DNA of 35,681 nucleotides from a virus: positions 1 to 35,681 of IMG/VR virus record IMGVR_UViG_3300025112_000071; one strand, written 5' to 3'. Both the position numbers and the translations under genes were made by a program. The notes beneath the pieces were generated by a model. It saw only the letters and a list, made by a program, of their open reading frames with translations. It did no database searches and was not told where the DNA came from. Below, one piece after another: positions 34,443 to 35,681 of this stretch. The number at the start of each line of letters is the position of its first letter. Position 1 is the first letter of the stretch.

Positions 34443-35654
34443 GTGTTTAATTTGAATGACCATATATTTCGTTTGCTTCAACGCGAACCATTCTTCGCTG
34501 CCCTTTCCAGGCGCATCGAGAAGACAGAAAGCAAAGCCATTCCAACGGCTGGCGTTCGTGTGAACCCTGATACGGGTTATTATGAGATGATGTATAATGC
34601 AGACTTCTTTGAAAATCTGACTGATGAACAAAGGTCTGGTGTCTTGGTTCATGAGTTTTATCATCTTGTTTTTGAACACGTAACTGGCCGTTTACCTGAT
34701 GAACTAGAAGGCGCAATGGTTAAGCCTACGCGAAAGCAAATGGGTCTTTTTAAGCTTTGGAACATCGCAACTGATCTTTCAATCAATTGCCATATTGGCA
34801 AAAGTAAATTGCCTGAGAACTGTTGTTTTCCTGGTGTTGGTATGTTTGAAGATTTCGCTGAATTTGAAACCGGGGAATTCTATTATGAAAAGCTCAAAGA
34901 GAAACTAGAAGAAGAAAAGCAAAAAGGCGAAGGTGGAGGCAAAGGCGAATTCGATCCTGATGCCGCTGGTCAGTTTGATGACCATGGCGAATGGGGTGAT
35001 GAAGCTTGTGACGAGGCAACAAAGGAAATTGCCAAAGAACGCTTGAAAGAAGCCATGAAAGGTGCCGTGCAGGAAGCAGCCGGAAAGGGTTGGGGTTCTG
35101 TCTCAAGTAGTACCAAACGCGACATTATGGATAGGATATCCACTCGCGTTGACTGGCGCAAAGTATTGCGATGGTTTGTTAAATGCTCACAACGTTCTAA
35201 TAAGCGTTCAACGCCACGTCGATTGAATAAGCGTTATGCTTATATCCATCCGGGTAGGAAAACCGAACGGGTTGCGAACATTGCTGTTAGTATCGATCAG
35301 TCGGGCTCTGTTTCTGATGAAATGCTTGCACTCTTCTATGCTGAATTGAACAAGCTTGCTGATATTGCTAGCTTTACTGTTATTCCGTTCGATACGCAAG
35401 TCGCAGAAGACAAAGTGTATGCTTGGAAAAAGGGAGAGCACAAAAAGCGAGAGCGCGTTTTGCATGGAGGCACAGACTTTAATGCTCCCACCGAATATGT
35501 TAATAAAGGCAACTTTGATGGTCATATTGTACTGACTGATATGTGTGCCCCTAAACCTAAGCCTTCAAAATGTTCAAGAATGTGGATGACTGATAAAAGA
35601 AACGGAAGCAATCCATATTTTCAAACGAATGAAAGAATTGTTATTGTTGATTAA
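34443..35654 (+). CDS. Metallopeptidase-VWA fusion protein (DUF2201 type)
   Basis: This 403-residue protein combines a zinc-metallopeptidase-like N-terminus and a VWA C-terminus, as in DUF2201 proteins. The zinc motif is VHEFYHLVFEH with HEFYH at 70-74. A Glu/Gly-rich linker (about 150-190) separates it from the VWA domain, whose metal (MIDAS) site is DQSGS at 285-289, with the later Thr in GGTDF (342-346) and the Asp in LTD (364-366). It starts at GTG 34443 after GGGAGAC. With the MoxR ATPase it probably forms a chaperone or protease-like system. Possible roles include metal-cofactor insertion or attack on a host protein; these are inferred. Confidence 0.85.
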   Translation: MFNLNDHIFRLLQREPFFAALSRRIEKTESKAIPTAGVRVNPDTGYYEMMYNADFFENLTDEQRSGVLVHEFYHLVFEHVTGRLPDELEGAMVKPTRKQMGLFKLWNIATDLSINCHIGKSKLPENCCFPGVGMFEDFAEFETGEFYYEKLKEKLEEEKQKGEGGGKGEFDPDAAGQFDDHGEWGDEACDEATKEIAKERLKEAMKGAVQEAAGKGWGSVSSSTKRDIMDRISTRVDWRKVLRWFVKCSQRSNKRSTPRRLNKRYAYIHPGRKTERVANIAVSIDQSGSVSDEMLALFYAELNKLADIASFTVIPFDTQVAEDKVYAWKKGEHKKRERVLHGGTDFNAPTEYVNKGNFDGHIVLTDMCAPKPKPSKCSRMWMTDKRNGSNPYFQTNERIVIVD

Positions 35655-35664
35655 GGAAAATGAA

Positions 35665-35681
35665 ATGAGAAACTTGATTAA
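35665..35681 (+). CDS. Start of next gene (cut by window end)
   Basis: An ATG with AAGGA about 7 nt upstream opens MRNLI and runs off the window. Another ATG at 35660 stops after two codons. Only a start is visible. Confidence 0.35.

Overview
This window looks like part of a large tailed-phage genome of the T4-related (myovirus) kind, probably from a marine or freshwater phage of a Gram-negative bacterium. The evidence: every convincing gene is on the + strand. Genes are packed with 1-14 nt overlaps. A phage replication set (UvsX/RecA-like recombinase, flap nuclease, gp41/DnaB-like helicase) sits with small proteins of types common in T4-like marine phages. There is an amidase endolysin, there are small lipoproteins, and three tRNA genes are scattered through. 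Base composition is AT-rich. Promoters read as sigma-70 type and most genes have AGGAG-type ribosome sites. The phage assignment is inference from gene content; no terminase, capsid or tail gene lies in the window.

Layout. 1-5255: recombinase (cut by the window edge), flap nuclease, helicase and a B12-dependent (class II) ribonucleotide reductase. 5259-7774: GroES-like co-chaperonin, a Rossmann-like protein, a nucleotidyltransferase-like protein and a small membrane protein. 7850-13663: a C-family DNA polymerase (DnaE with PHP domain), dUTPase, an IMP dehydrogenase/GMP reductase-family enzyme, an RHH-like protein and a sigma region-4-like protein. 13673-17521: an acidic putative virion protein, a ClpP-like protease, the endolysin and a large virion-type protein. 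17542-21275: GroEL, small unknowns, glutaredoxin and Hsp20. 21288-25725: many tiny genes, tRNA-Arg, two lipoproteins, adenylosuccinate synthetase, an unusual tRNA-Ile-like RNA and a cytidylyltransferase-like protein. 25728-30475: a family of small KVGDLV proteins, including a tightly nested tandem array, mixed with a GNAT-like protein, a DUF5658-like membrane protein and a GIY-YIG protein. 30472-35681: separately promoted genes, including a two-zinc-knuckle protein, tRNA-Leu and a MoxR AAA+ ATPase / VWA-metallopeptidase pair.

How the genes work together. The phage supplies its own replicative polymerase, helicase, flap nuclease and recombinase, and feeds them with deoxynucleotides (class II RNR plus glutaredoxin, dUTPase, GuaB/GuaC-like enzyme, PurA). 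If the GuaB/GuaC-like enzyme runs as a GMP reductase, then with PurA it would move guanine nucleotides toward adenine, which suits an AT-rich genome. The chaperone set (GroEL, GroES-like, Hsp20) and ClpP-like protease would handle protein folding and turnover. The tRNAs read AGA, AUA and UUA, codons favoured by AT-rich genes.

The most unusual structure is the array at 28659-30475. The last codons and stop of one small gene are, in another frame, the ribosome site, start codon and first codons of the next. The overlap is 14 nt at nearly every junction, and the junction DNA is repeated about every 150-200 bp. Other notable signals are start codons placed exactly 6 nt after a -10 box with no ribosome site (probable leaderless mRNAs), a 16-bp-spacer promoter family with a shared CCGTNCCTATAGT core, a tRNA-like RNA that seems to lack a D arm, and a 20-bp hairpin that puts a ribosome site and start codon in its loop.
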